Source of the DNA: Halobacteriales archaeon QH_10_67_13 | GTDB taxonomy: Archaea > Halobacteriota > Halobacteria > Halobacteriales > Haloarculaceae | DNA: 18,213 nucleotides | Reading direction: 5' to 3' | Assembly (NCBI GenBank): GCA_003021335.1 | Contig: PXQL01000059.1 | Location: 1 to 18,213 of the forward strand | In this document: positions 6,753 through 13,906 of the stretch, piece after piece | Numbering within the stretch: the first letter of the stretch is position 1 | How the letters are laid out: each line of letters opens with the position of its first letter | Position numbers and translations under genes: made by a program | The notes under the pieces: generated by a model | Told to the model about the DNA's origin: nothing | What the model saw: the letters and a program-made list of their open reading frames with translations, nothing else | The model's database searches: none

Positions 6753-8345
6753 TCAGGACCGCCGAACGTCGTCGAGCATCAGCTTCCGGAGGATATCGCC
6801 GTAGGCCGGGCGCGTGATCCCGACGCCGATGACCACGCCGACGATGGTGATGATCGCAAAGCCCCGAAGATCGCCCAGGCTGAGTACCGCGAGCGGACTC
6901 ATCGCGATGATCGTCGTCGCGGCGGCCATCCCGATAATCCAGAAGGCCCGCCGGAACCGCCGCTGGTAGATCCGGCCGGTCGTAACGTCCTTTTTCCGCT
7001 GGAGGATCTCGTCTGCCATGATGATCAGGTCGTCGAGCCCGGTGCCGATCACGGCGATGAACCCGGCGATGTGAGACAGATCCAGCGGCAGCCCCACGGC
7101 CGCGGCGAAGCCGAGCAACAGGAAGACCTCAGCGCTCGCGGTCGCGAGCATCGGGACCGCCACCCGGGGGTCGCGGTACCAGAAGTACACCACCCCGGAG
7201 ACGACCAGCCAGGCCGCCAGCCCGGTCAAAAGTGCGAGCGGTCGGAACTGCTGTGCGGTGCCCGGCGAGATGAACGACTCGGTCTGGATGTCGTACTCGG
7301 CGGGCAGCTCGCCGGACTGAAGATTGACCGCCAGGTCAGTCGCCTCGGAGAACGTGCCGGTGCCGATCGTGAACTCCCGGGCGTTCTGTCCCACCAGGAA
7401 GGTCGGATCTGGGCCCCGCAGGCTCTCTTGGAGCCCGCCCATCGAGGCGTTGTGCACCACCTCGCCGTCGACGACCGTCTGCAGGCAGTAGCCCGGCGCG
7501 TCGGGATTCAGCTCGGCGTTGCAGTTGCGCAGCGCCTCGGCCCGGGTAAACCCGAACGCCTGCATGTCCGCGACGAACCGCTCTGCGGCGCTGGCCGACA
7601 GGGTTACCGGGACCCGCGGGCCGCCCTGGTCGTCGGCCGAGCGCGGCGCGTCGACGTCGGCGATGTCCTGGCTCCCGAGGACGGGCTCCCGACGGTAGGT
7701 CTGGTTCTCGCCGACGCCCTCGGGGAAGGTCGCGACGATCTGGACCCGGCCGGGGTCGCCGATGAGATCGCGCAGCTGCTGGCCGTCGATGCCCGGCGCC
7801 TCGACGATAATAAACGGCTGACCGCCGCCAAACGGCGTCGCCGAGGAGACGCTCCCGCCGGAGATACCGGGCGCCCGGTTGATGCGGTCTTGGAGCACCT
7901 GGAGCGCGCCGTCGCGGGTCTGGTCCGTGACCCCGTCACGGATCTGGTCGTACTCGACGCCGACAGACTCGAGCGCGCTCGCGATCTCCTCGTCGGTGCG
8001 GTTTGCGAACACCTCGATGGTCGCCGTCTCCGGGCCGACCGGCTGGGCCAGCACGTCGATCGAGTCGAGCCCGAGCGCCTCGGCCAACTGGTCTGCGATC
8101 GCCTGGTCCTCGTCCTCGGGGACGGCCGCGCCCTCGACGGTCGCGCCGACCAACTGCCCGCGCACCCGGGTGCCCCCGGAGAGTTCGAGCCCGTACTGGA
8201 GGTTCGTCGGCGTGGCGATCGTCGCGTCGGTGTCGTTGAGCGGCTCGTCGGAGCCGCCCAACTGGGGGGCGAACAGGAACGTCGCCGCGACGACCGACAG
8301 CGCCACCAGCAGGAGGATCCGCCAGTTGTCCCGAACGTCGATCAT
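6753..8345 (-). CDS. secD: Protein-export membrane protein SecD
   Basis: Partner of SecF in the Sec accessory complex, which uses the proton or sodium gradient to help proteins leave the translocon. It is 530 residues. One membrane segment lies near residues 8-27, followed by a large extracytoplasmic region (about 30-365) with the P1-type motif YGLELSGGTR (51-60), then about five membrane segments (370-515). The conserved acidic residues of the ion path are in IGTGLDDLIIMADEIL (433-448), with D438/D439. C275 and C287, the only two cysteines, lie in the exported domain and could form a disulfide. ATG 8345 overlaps the secF TGA by four bases (ATGA), a sign of coupled translation. The open frame continues upstream inside secF, but that part is not coding. 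Confidence 0.95.
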   Translation of the reverse strand: MIDVRDNWRILLLVALSVVAATFLFAPQLGGSDEPLNDTDATIATPTNLQYGLELSGGTRVRGQLVGATVEGAAVPEDEDQAIADQLAEALGLDSIDVLAQPVGPETATIEVFANRTDEEIASALESVGVEYDQIRDGVTDQTRDGALQVLQDRINRAPGISGGSVSSATPFGGGQPFIIVEAPGIDGQQLRDLIGDPGRVQIVATFPEGVGENQTYRREPVLGSQDIADVDAPRSADDQGGPRVPVTLSASAAERFVADMQAFGFTRAEALRNCNAELNPDAPGYCLQTVVDGEVVHNASMGGLQESLRGPDPTFLVGQNAREFTIGTGTFSEATDLAVNLQSGELPAEYDIQTESFISPGTAQQFRPLALLTGLAAWLVVSGVVYFWYRDPRVAVPMLATASAEVFLLLGFAAAVGLPLDLSHIAGFIAVIGTGLDDLIIMADEILQRKKDVTTGRIYQRRFRRAFWIIGMAAATTIIAMSPLAVLSLGDLRGFAIITIVGVVIGVGITRPAYGDILRKLMLDDVRRS

Positions 8346-9208
8346 CGCGCGATCCCCTCGTACTTGTACCAGCGAAGCAGGCTCATATTCAACAGGTAGG
8401 TGTTCATTAGGTCGGCCGAGAGCCCGAAGACCAACACCAGCGCCACGTCGGGCAACAGCGGGATGCCGAGCACCCACGGCGAGGAGACGACGAACATCGT
8501 CGTCATCGCGGCGATCGAGGTGAGCGTCATCGAGACCCCGGTCCGCATCGCCCGGAACGAGCTCTCGTAGAAGCCGCCGTGGCGCTTGAGGATGTGGTTG
8601 TTCAACAGGATGTCCGAGTCGACGCTGTACCCGATGATCATCAGCAGAGCGGCGACCGTTCCCAGAGAGAGATCGATCCCGAACAGGTTCATCAGCGCCA
8701 GCGGAATCACCATATCCGAAAACGCAGAGACCACGACCGCGACCGAGGGGATCAGTGTCCGGAACATCAAGGCGACGAGCACCGACATCCCGAGAAAGGC
8801 GAGCCCGACCCCCAGCAGCGCCTGTACCTGGGTCTCCCCGCCGAAGGCCGCGGCACGGCTGTTGAACCGCTCGATCTCGTATCCCGCCTCCCGGGCGGTC
8901 GCCCGGAGCTGCTGGTCGTCGGTCGACTGGGTTTCGAGCAGCCACGTGTTCCCGGTTCCGGTGGTGCGGAGCGAGTCGACGCCGATCGCCTCGAAGTTCG
9001 ACCGGATCTCCGCGGCCGAGTCGGTCGTCTCGAACTCGAGTTCGGTTCCGCCGGTGAAGTCGATCCCCAGCGAGACCGGCGTCCCGGTGAGGAGCCACGC
9101 GCCGAGGACCACGAGAAGCGCGATCGAGAGCACCGCCAGCGGGATCGTGGCGAGCTGGCGGTTCGAGTACTCCTCGTAGGGGAGTTCCTCGACGTCGATA
9201 CGAGCCAT
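8342..9208 (-). CDS. secF: Protein-export membrane protein SecF
   Basis: Forms the SecDF complex with the downstream gene product. It is 288 residues. The first membrane segment is at about 20-41, followed by the SecF signature GIDFTGGTELEFE (48-60), an extracytoplasmic domain to about 125, and five further membrane segments. The conserved acidic residues D197 and D199 lie in GYSVDSDILLNNHIL, the counterpart of the SecD ion-path motif. The start ATG 9208 has a TATA box TTATTTG (9231-9237) 23-29 bases upstream, so the secFD transcript is probably leaderless. The secF-secD order is the common archaeal one. Confidence 0.95.
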   Translation of the reverse strand: MARIDVEELPYEEYSNRQLATIPLAVLSIALLVVLGAWLLTGTPVSLGIDFTGGTELEFETTDSAAEIRSNFEAIGVDSLRTTGTGNTWLLETQSTDDQQLRATAREAGYEIERFNSRAAAFGGETQVQALLGVGLAFLGMSVLVALMFRTLIPSVAVVVSAFSDMVIPLALMNLFGIDLSLGTVAALLMIIGYSVDSDILLNNHILKRHGGFYESSFRAMRTGVSMTLTSIAAMTTMFVVSSPWVLGIPLLPDVALVLVFGLSADLMNTYLLNMSLLRWYKYEGIAR

Positions 9209-9230
9209 GGACGTGGCTCCGGCATACCGT

Positions 9231-9237
9231 CAAATAA
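9231..9237 (-). promoter_or_regulatory. TATA box for secF-secD
   Basis: The minus strand reads TTATTTG, 23-29 bases upstream of ATG 9208. The 89-base gap also carries, on the plus strand, the AGATTTTG box of the divergent small gene at 9298. Confidence 0.6.
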
Positions 9238-9297
9238 CTCTTGTTTTCCCGGCCCGCGGGGACAGAGATTTTGCGTCGCCGGCTCGTACGGCCGGTC

Positions 9298-9606
9298 GTG
9301 AGCACAGCTACACGCGTGGTCGTCTCCTACCCGGCGGATCTCTCGGCGTGGGGCCGAGACACCGTCGAGGGGCGGCCGTTCAGAGCGTACCTGCGCCGGG
9401 CCCACGAAACCGCCGCCCCCGGCGACCGGTGGGAGGAGTTCGTCGGCGTCGGCTGCTGCGGGAGCGCCCTGGACGTGCCCCTCCGGGTCGAACGCGTCGA
9501 GGGCGGCGAGGTACTCGGTGAGGAGACAACAATCGAGTTCACCGTTCGGGGGGCCTGCGACCTCGCGGGCGGGTGGAGCGTCCAGAGCCGCGCGACGGGC
9601 AACTGA
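9298..9606 (+). CDS. Small conserved haloarchaeal protein of unknown function (CC motif)
   Basis: 102 residues from GTG 9298. I do not recognise a functional domain; it may belong to the haloarchaeal family I recall as DUF7968 (unverified). The protein starts STATRVVVSYPADLSAWG, has the cysteine-rich stretch VGVGCCGSALDVPL in the middle and a third cysteine in RGACDLAGGW. Adjacent cysteines are rare in cytosolic haloarchaeal proteins and suggest a metal or redox site, which is inference. A start at 9241 is possible by frame, but that extension is basic and lies across the promoter region; AGATTTTG at 9266-9273 lies 25-32 bases before 9298. It diverges from secF and its stop codon touches the stop of the next gene on the opposite strand. 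Confidence 0.7.
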   Translation: MSTATRVVVSYPADLSAWGRDTVEGRPFRAYLRRAHETAAPGDRWEEFVGVGCCGSALDVPLRVERVEGGEVLGEETTIEFTVRGACDLAGGWSVQSRATGN

Positions 9607-10101
9607 TCAGAGGTACCGAACGCTTACTAGCCCGGCCGCCTCGTCGTAGCGCAGCTCGACGCGTTCGGCGTCGAGCCTGGCGGCGGTCTCCCTGAGCGAT
9701 CCCTTCGCGAGTTCGGCCGCCCGCTCCTCGGCCCGGTCGGGCTCGACCCCGACGACGTGGGCCTCGCCGCCGTCGGCGAGCTCGATCCGAGCCGACTCCC
9801 CGACCGCGAGCTCCGTTCCGGTCGTCCGTGCCCGCTCGGTCAGCGCCTGGTCGCTCAGCTCGACCGGGATCGTTCGGGTCGCGGCGACCGAGACGACCGA
9901 GTAGGCGATCCCGAGTGGACGCCGCGGGGCCAGTGTCCCGTCGACCACCTCTCCGGGAGTAAAGCCCGGGTGTTCCGCGAGCGTGAACACCCGCTCCGAC
10001 TCGACATCCCGAAGGATGGCGCTCTCGCCGGCCTCGTCGACGACGAACCGGCCCGCGATTCGGTCGCCGTCCTCGGCGTCCCCGTCGAGAGGGTCATCCA
10101 T
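9607..10101 (-). CDS. DUF5812-like haloarchaeal protein
   Basis: 164 residues of unknown function. The N-terminus RIAGRFVVDEAGESAILRDV and the end RVELRYDEAAGLVSVRYL resemble what I remember of DUF5812, a haloarchaea-only family. The first half looks like a small beta-barrel; the second half is helical and strongly acidic. ATG 10101 (MDDPLDG) is chosen over an in-frame start at 10155, because the extension is basic, Gly/Arg-rich and unlike the rest. Its stop (9607-9609) directly abuts the stop of the converging gene (9604-9606). It diverges from tbp across 99 bases. The family name is from memory; the existence of the gene is well supported by composition. Confidence 0.72.
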   Translation of the reverse strand: MDDPLDGDAEDGDRIAGRFVVDEAGESAILRDVESERVFTLAEHPGFTPGEVVDGTLAPRRPLGIAYSVVSVAATRTIPVELSDQALTERARTTGTELAVGESARIELADGGEAHVVGVEPDRAEERAAELAKGSLRETAARLDAERVELRYDEAAGLVSVRYL

Positions 10102-10165
10102 TACCAACGGTCGGGACCCCGTACGTATCCCCGTTTCGTCGCAGCCCGAGAACATCCCACGAACC

Positions 10166-10182
10166 TTTATAAGACTTAAATA
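10166..10182 (+). promoter_or_regulatory. Promoter of tbp (two TATA-like elements)
   Basis: TTTATAAG (10166-10173) and TTAAATA (10176-10182) lie 28-35 and 19-25 bases before ATG 10201. The first has the better spacing for initiation a few bases before the ATG. This is the strongest TATA region among the genes of GC-rich sequence here. TBP controlling its own promoter is plausible but not shown. Confidence 0.6.
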
Positions 10183-10200
10183 CGATACTTAAGATGAGCC

Positions 10201-10761
10201 ATGGCCGATCCAAAGGAAACAATCAATATCGAAAACGTCGTCGCCTCGACAGGAATCGGACAGGAGCTTGATCTTCAGAGCGTCGCGATGGACCTCGAGG
10301 GGGCCGACTACGACCCCGAGCAGTTCCCGGGGCTCGTATACCGGACACAAGAACCGAAGTCGGCGGCGCTGATCTTCCGCTCGGGGAAGATCGTCTGCAC
10401 GGGCGCGAAAAGCACCGACGATGTCCACGAGAGCCTGCGGATCGTCTTCGATAAGCTCCGCGAACTCAACATCAAAGTCGAGGACGAACCCGAAATAATC
10501 GTCCAGAACATTGTCACCTCGGCGGACCTGGGCCGGAACCTGAATCTGAACGCGATCGCGATCGGGCTCGGGCTCGAGAACATCGAGTACGAGCCCGAGC
10601 AGTTCCCGGGGCTGGTCTACCGGCTCGACGACCCCGACGTCGTGGCGCTTCTGTTCGGCTCCGGGAAGCTCGTGATTACCGGGGGCAAGCGCCCGGACGA
10701 CGCCCGGGAGGCCGTCGACAAGATCGTCTCGCGGCTTGAGGAGCTGGGCCTGCTGGACTAG
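10201..10761 (+). CDS. tbp: TATA-binding protein (TBP)
   Basis: General transcription factor that binds the TATA box and, with TFB, recruits archaeal RNA polymerase. It has 186 residues, the standard archaeal length. The protein consists of two direct repeats of about 90 residues: repeat 1 includes IENVVASTGIG and the YDPEQFPGLVYR segment; repeat 2 includes VQNIVTSADLG and YEPEQFPGLVYR. Each is followed by a strand with SGKIVCTGAK or SGKLVITGGK, the DNA-binding saddle. The surface is strongly acidic, as in other haloarchaeal TBPs. Haloarchaea often have several tbp genes; this one resembles the main chromosomal TBPe type. An ATG at 10194 is out of frame. The stop shares the CTAG at 10758-10761 with the convergent pseudogene. 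Confidence 0.97.
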   Translation: MADPKETINIENVVASTGIGQELDLQSVAMDLEGADYDPEQFPGLVYRTQEPKSAALIFRSGKIVCTGAKSTDDVHESLRIVFDKLRELNIKVEDEPEIIVQNIVTSADLGRNLNLNAIAIGLGLENIEYEPEQFPGLVYRLDDPDVVALLFGSGKLVITGGKRPDDAREAVDKIVSRLEELGLLD

Positions 10762-11130
10762 TCCTGCCGGACGAACCGAAGCGTCGCGATCCTGCCGTCG
10801 TTGGTCTCGAAGGGTCTGTGGGCGTTCGAGTACCCGAGCAGCCGGTTGACAATCCACAGACCCGCCCCGCTGCCGTGCCGGAGCGGCCGCGACATCGTCA
10901 ACGATGACCGTCTCGCCGGACTCGTAGGCCCGCCAGGCGAGTCCCTCCCCGCGCCGATCGTCGGGACGGTCCCGAGTACCCGCTCTGCCATCGCGGTCGC
11001 CACGACCGGCTCGGGGGCGTCGGTCGCCGGGTCGTACCGCCAGGTCGTACAGATCGAGAGCCAGAGTGCACCGGGAAGTCGGTCCATGACTGTCCGCGCA
11101 CTCGGCTTGAGGCTGTAGAGACCGGCGCGA
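10758..11130 (-). pseudogene. Decayed GAF-domain sensor histidine kinase
   Basis: Read downstream of hisG, one frame shows a GAF-type segment (RYDPATDAPEPVVATAMAER, then VLGTVPTIGAG). A single missing G in the run at about 10945 then shifts the frame; in the next frame the GAF sequence continues as LAWRAYESGETVIVDDV. It breaks again near 10880, and the first frame resumes as the C-terminal end of a kinase ATPase domain: HGSGAGLWIVNRL (G2-box-like) followed by TNDGRIATLRFVR and a stop. The rest of GAF, the phospho-acceptor helix and the N and G1 boxes are missing. In haloarchaea such GAF or PAS kinases are abundant, and this appears to be the remnant of one after an internal deletion. The promoter region has gone; it abuts hisG directly. 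The family reading is from motifs only. Confidence 0.75.
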
Positions 11131-11973
11131 TCACTCGACGAGCCGTTCGATCTTGGTGACGAGAACGTCACTCGCCCCGACGGATTTCAGATCGGCGATC
11201 GTCTCGAAGACCCGGTCCTGGTCGACGACGGCGTGGACGGCGAGCTGATCCTCGCCGGCGACTTCCATCACGGTCGGGCCGCCCATGCCCGGAATGACCT
11301 CCTTGACCCCCTCGAGATCGTCCTCGGGGACGTTCATCATCAGGTACCGCCGGCCCTCGGCGGCCAACACCGACTCGAGCGCGGTCGCAACCTGCTCGAC
11401 CTTGGGATCGTCCGCGGCGGTACCTGTAAACAGCCGAACGGAGGAAGAGAGCACCTCGTCGATGACCGCGAGGCGGTTCATTCGGAGGGTCGTGCCCGTC
11501 GAGGAGATGTCGACGATCCCGTCCGCGATGTCGACGAGTGGGGTGAGCTCGGTCGCTCCGGAGACTTCGACGATCTCGACATCGACGGCCTGCTCGTCGA
11601 AGTACTCGCGGGTCACACGGGGAAACTCCGTCGCGACGGTCCCACCCTCGAGGTCGGCGACCCGCTCGATGTCGTCGTCCTCGGGCGCGGCGAGCACGAT
11701 CCGGCAGCTCCCGTAGCCCAGATCGAGCAGCTCGGACAGCTCCGCGCCGGATTCTCGAACCTGGTCGTAACCGGTGATGCCCGCGTCGGCGGTGCCGTCG
11801 GCGACGTAGGCGGGGATGTCTCCGGTCCGGACGAACAGCACCGTCACGTCCGGGTCGGCGGTCTGTGCGTAGAGCTTCCGGTCGGCGCCGTCGACCAGAT
11901 GCAGGCCCGCCCGCTCCAACAGGTCGATCGTCGGCTCGTGTAGGCGGCCCTTGTTCGGTACGGCAATGCGCAT
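11131..11973 (-). CDS. hisG: ATP phosphoribosyltransferase, long form
   Basis: First and committed step of histidine synthesis: ATP plus PRPP gives phosphoribosyl-ATP. It has 280 residues, the length of the long HisG form with a C-terminal ACT-like regulatory domain where histidine inhibits. The start [19 protein letters not shown] is typical; [12 protein letters not shown] (63-74) and the PRPP loop region [15 protein letters not shown] (near 150-165) are present. The C-terminal domain starts near residue 205 ([20 protein letters not shown]) and includes [11 protein letters not shown]. The ATG at 11973 is the natural family start. It diverges from the first CPBP protease. The remnant kinase follows directly after its stop, so it is not in an operon with other his genes. 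Confidence 0.96.
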   Translation of the reverse strand: MRIAVPNKGRLHEPTIDLLERAGLHLVDGADRKLYAQTADPDVTVLFVRTGDIPAYVADGTADAGITGYDQVRESGAELSELLDLGYGSCRIVLAAPEDDDIERVADLEGGTVATEFPRVTREYFDEQAVDVEIVEVSGATELTPLVDIADGIVDISSTGTTLRMNRLAVIDEVLSSSVRLFTGTAADDPKVEQVATALESVLAAEGRRYLMMNVPEDDLEGVKEVIPGMGGPTVMEVAGEDQLAVHAVVDQDRVFETIADLKSVGASDVLVTKIERLVE

Positions 11974-12094
11974 ACGCTCAGTTTCCGATCCCCGGCCAAC
12001 TGCCTTTCGACACGCCCGTGACTACCGATCGACACCCGGGCTGTCAGCCTGTGGTTCGGTGGACTCTTGAAACTGCGGTTCCAATAGTTGGTTA

Positions 12095-12922
12095 ATGCAG
12101 GCGGCCAATACAGGCGGGGCGGCCGGCGCGGACGTGGACTCTGACCCACCGGAGGAGGAACCCTCCGGCGCACGTACCGTCGCGGTCGCCAGCGGGATCG
12201 GGATCCTCGGGATCGTCCTATTGAACGTCGCGGCGGTCGTGGTCGTGCTGGGCGGGGAGACGGCCGGATTCGAGCTGGTCGAGGACGGCGGCGGAATCGC
12301 CCCGCTGCCGGGACTCGCGGTCAATGGGGTCGGACAGATCCTCGCGTTCGGCGGGCTGGCACTTGGCTATCTCCGGTATCGTGGGTACGACCTCGCCAGC
12401 GCCAGGGCGTATCTTGGGGTCCGTCTGCTGTCGCTGCGGGAGCTCGGAGCCGTTGTCGGCGGATTTGTCGGCATGATCGTCCTGCTCGCGGTCGTCTCAG
12501 CGATCGTCTCGCTGTTTTCCAGTCCGGCCGATAACGTGGCCGCGCAGAACGCGGCCGAGAACCCCGACGCGATCCCGGCGATGATCGTGATCATGCTCCT
12601 GATCGTCGGTCCCTTCGAAGAGCTGCTTTACAGGGGCATCGTACAGACGCGGCTCCGCGAGCGGTTCGCCCCGGTCGTCGGGATCGTCACCGCGTCGGTC
12701 GTGTTCGCGAGCGTCCACGCTGCCGGAGCACTCACCGGAACGGCCACAGAGATTCTCACCACGGTTGCGGTCCTGTTTGTCGTCAGTCTCGTGCTCGGCG
12801 GGTTGTACGAGTACACCGGCAACCTCGTCGTCCCGGCGGTGGTACACGGCCTATTCAACTCGTTTCAGCTCGCCGGGATCTACTTCACAGAGAGCGGGAC
12901 TATCGGCGCCCTGGCGCTCTGA
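12095..12922 (+). CDS. CPBP family intramembrane glutamic protease (copy 1)
   Basis: 275-residue membrane protein of the CPBP/Abi (CAAX protease Rce1-like) family. After an acidic, cytosolic N-terminus of about 27 residues there are six to eight membrane segments. All family motifs are there: E175-E176-x-x-x-R180 (GPFEELLYRG), F-x-x-x-H with H208 (FASVHA), and H251-x-x-x-N255 (HGLFN). These residues form the active site in Rce1-type enzymes. The likely role is cleavage of membrane substrates, or bacteriocin-type self-protection as in some bacterial members; the substrate is unknown. A weak TATA-like CTTGAAAC (12066-12073) lies about 26 bases before the ATG. A paralogue follows 84 bases later in the same direction. 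Confidence 0.92.
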   Translation: MQAANTGGAAGADVDSDPPEEEPSGARTVAVASGIGILGIVLLNVAAVVVVLGGETAGFELVEDGGGIAPLPGLAVNGVGQILAFGGLALGYLRYRGYDLASARAYLGVRLLSLRELGAVVGGFVGMIVLLAVVSAIVSLFSSPADNVAAQNAAENPDAIPAMIVIMLLIVGPFEELLYRGIVQTRLRERFAPVVGIVTASVVFASVHAAGALTGTATEILTTVAVLFVVSLVLGGLYEYTGNLVVPAVVHGLFNSFQLAGIYFTESGTIGALAL

Positions 12923-12976
12923 TCGGAGACTCGGAACGGACTGGGGTGGCGGACATCCGCGCGGAAGCAAACGCTC

Positions 12977-12985
12977 TTTTTTATT
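12977..12985 (+). promoter_or_regulatory. TATA box for CPBP copy 2
   Basis: TTTTTTATT, centred about 26 bases before ATG 13007. It would be only 17 bases from the GTG at 12998, so it favours the ATG as start of a leaderless transcript. Confidence 0.65.
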
Positions 12986-13006
12986 CGCCACCAACTGGTG
13001 AACCGA

Positions 13007-13855
13007 ATGGACAGACCCTCCGAGTCGGGAGCGGTCGATCGCGACGGGCCCGGTCGGTCGGACGCGAGCGGAGAGTCGGCGTTTCGAGTGGTCGGGATCG
13101 CAGTCGTGCTCGCGGTCATCGCGCTGTTGGTGCCGACCGTGGCGCTGGGAATCGTCGTCGCGGTCGTGCTCGCGGTCGACCCCCCGGGTGCGATCGCCGT
13201 CCTCGGGCTCGCGGTCGTCGCGCAGTTCGCCTGGTTCATCGCCGTGGGATTAGGGTATCTTAGGCGCCGCGGACTCGACTGGACACAGATTAAAGCGTAC
13301 GTCGGCGTCGAGCGCCCGTCGTTGCGGGACCTGGCGCTGATTCTCGGGACCTGGGTCGCGATGCTCGTCGTCGCCGGGATCGTCGCGACGCTCGTCACCG
13401 AGGTCCTCCCGGAACTGCTCGGGACCGGCTCACAGGAGACCGCGGAGAACCAGAGCCTCGATATCATCGAGGAGAACCCCGAGCTCGTCGGGGTGGGGAT
13501 CGCCTTTATGTTCCTGGTCGTCGGGCCGGCCGAAGAGACGCTGTTCAGGGGCGTGATTCAGAGCCGGCTGCGCGAGCGGTTCAGCGTAGTTCCGGCAATC
13601 TTGCTTGCGTCGGCGGTGTTTGCAAGCGCCCACGTGGTGGCGCTGGCCGGCCAGGATCCCGTCGCGGTCGCGAACACGATCGTCATCCTGTTCGTTCCCA
13701 GTCTTGGGTTCGGTGCCCTCTATGAGTACACGGGCAACGTCGTCGTCCCGACGTTGTTGCACGGGTTCCACAACTCGATGATCGTCCTCGCGATCTACGT
13801 GACGACCGTCTCGGGCGCCGAGAGTGCGGCGATCGCAAGCGCGCTCGGAGTCTGA
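13007..13855 (+). CDS. CPBP family intramembrane glutamic protease (copy 2)
   Basis: 282-residue paralogue of the preceding gene. An acidic N-terminus of about 25 residues is followed by several membrane segments. Motifs: E176-E177-x-x-x-R181 (GPAEETLFRG), H209 in FASAHV, and H252-x-x-x-N256 in HGFHN. The segment RGVIQSRLRERF and the end LYEYTGNVVVP are nearly the same as RGIVQTRLRERF and LYEYTGNLVVP in copy 1, so the two come from a tandem duplication, but the N-terminal halves have diverged widely. Start: an in-frame GTG at 12998 exists, but the TATA spacing favours ATG 13007. The separate TATA box means copy 2 can be regulated apart from copy 1. Confidence 0.92.
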   Translation: MDRPSESGAVDRDGPGRSDASGESAFRVVGIAVVLAVIALLVPTVALGIVVAVVLAVDPPGAIAVLGLAVVAQFAWFIAVGLGYLRRRGLDWTQIKAYVGVERPSLRDLALILGTWVAMLVVAGIVATLVTEVLPELLGTGSQETAENQSLDIIEENPELVGVGIAFMFLVVGPAEETLFRGVIQSRLRERFSVVPAILLASAVFASAHVVALAGQDPVAVANTIVILFVPSLGFGALYEYTGNVVVPTLLHGFHNSMIVLAIYVTTVSGAESAAIASALGV

Positions 13856-13876
13856 TCCGATCGCGGCCACGACGGG

Positions 13877-13883
13877 CTTATCA
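13877..13883 (+). promoter_or_regulatory. TATA-like box before the broken amidohydrolase
   Basis: CTTATCA, 24-30 bases upstream of ATG 13907. The promoter and original start codon seem to be preserved although the reading frame behind them is broken. Confidence 0.5.
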
Positions 13884-13906
13884 CCGGCGCCGATAAATCG
13901 CGGGAC

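Noticed and set aside
6753..9305. Single 850-codon minus-strand frame, apparent SecF-SecD fusion
   Set aside because: The part above 8345 is out of frame with secF and gives a Gly/Arg-rich sequence. The real arrangement is two genes overlapping by ATGA.
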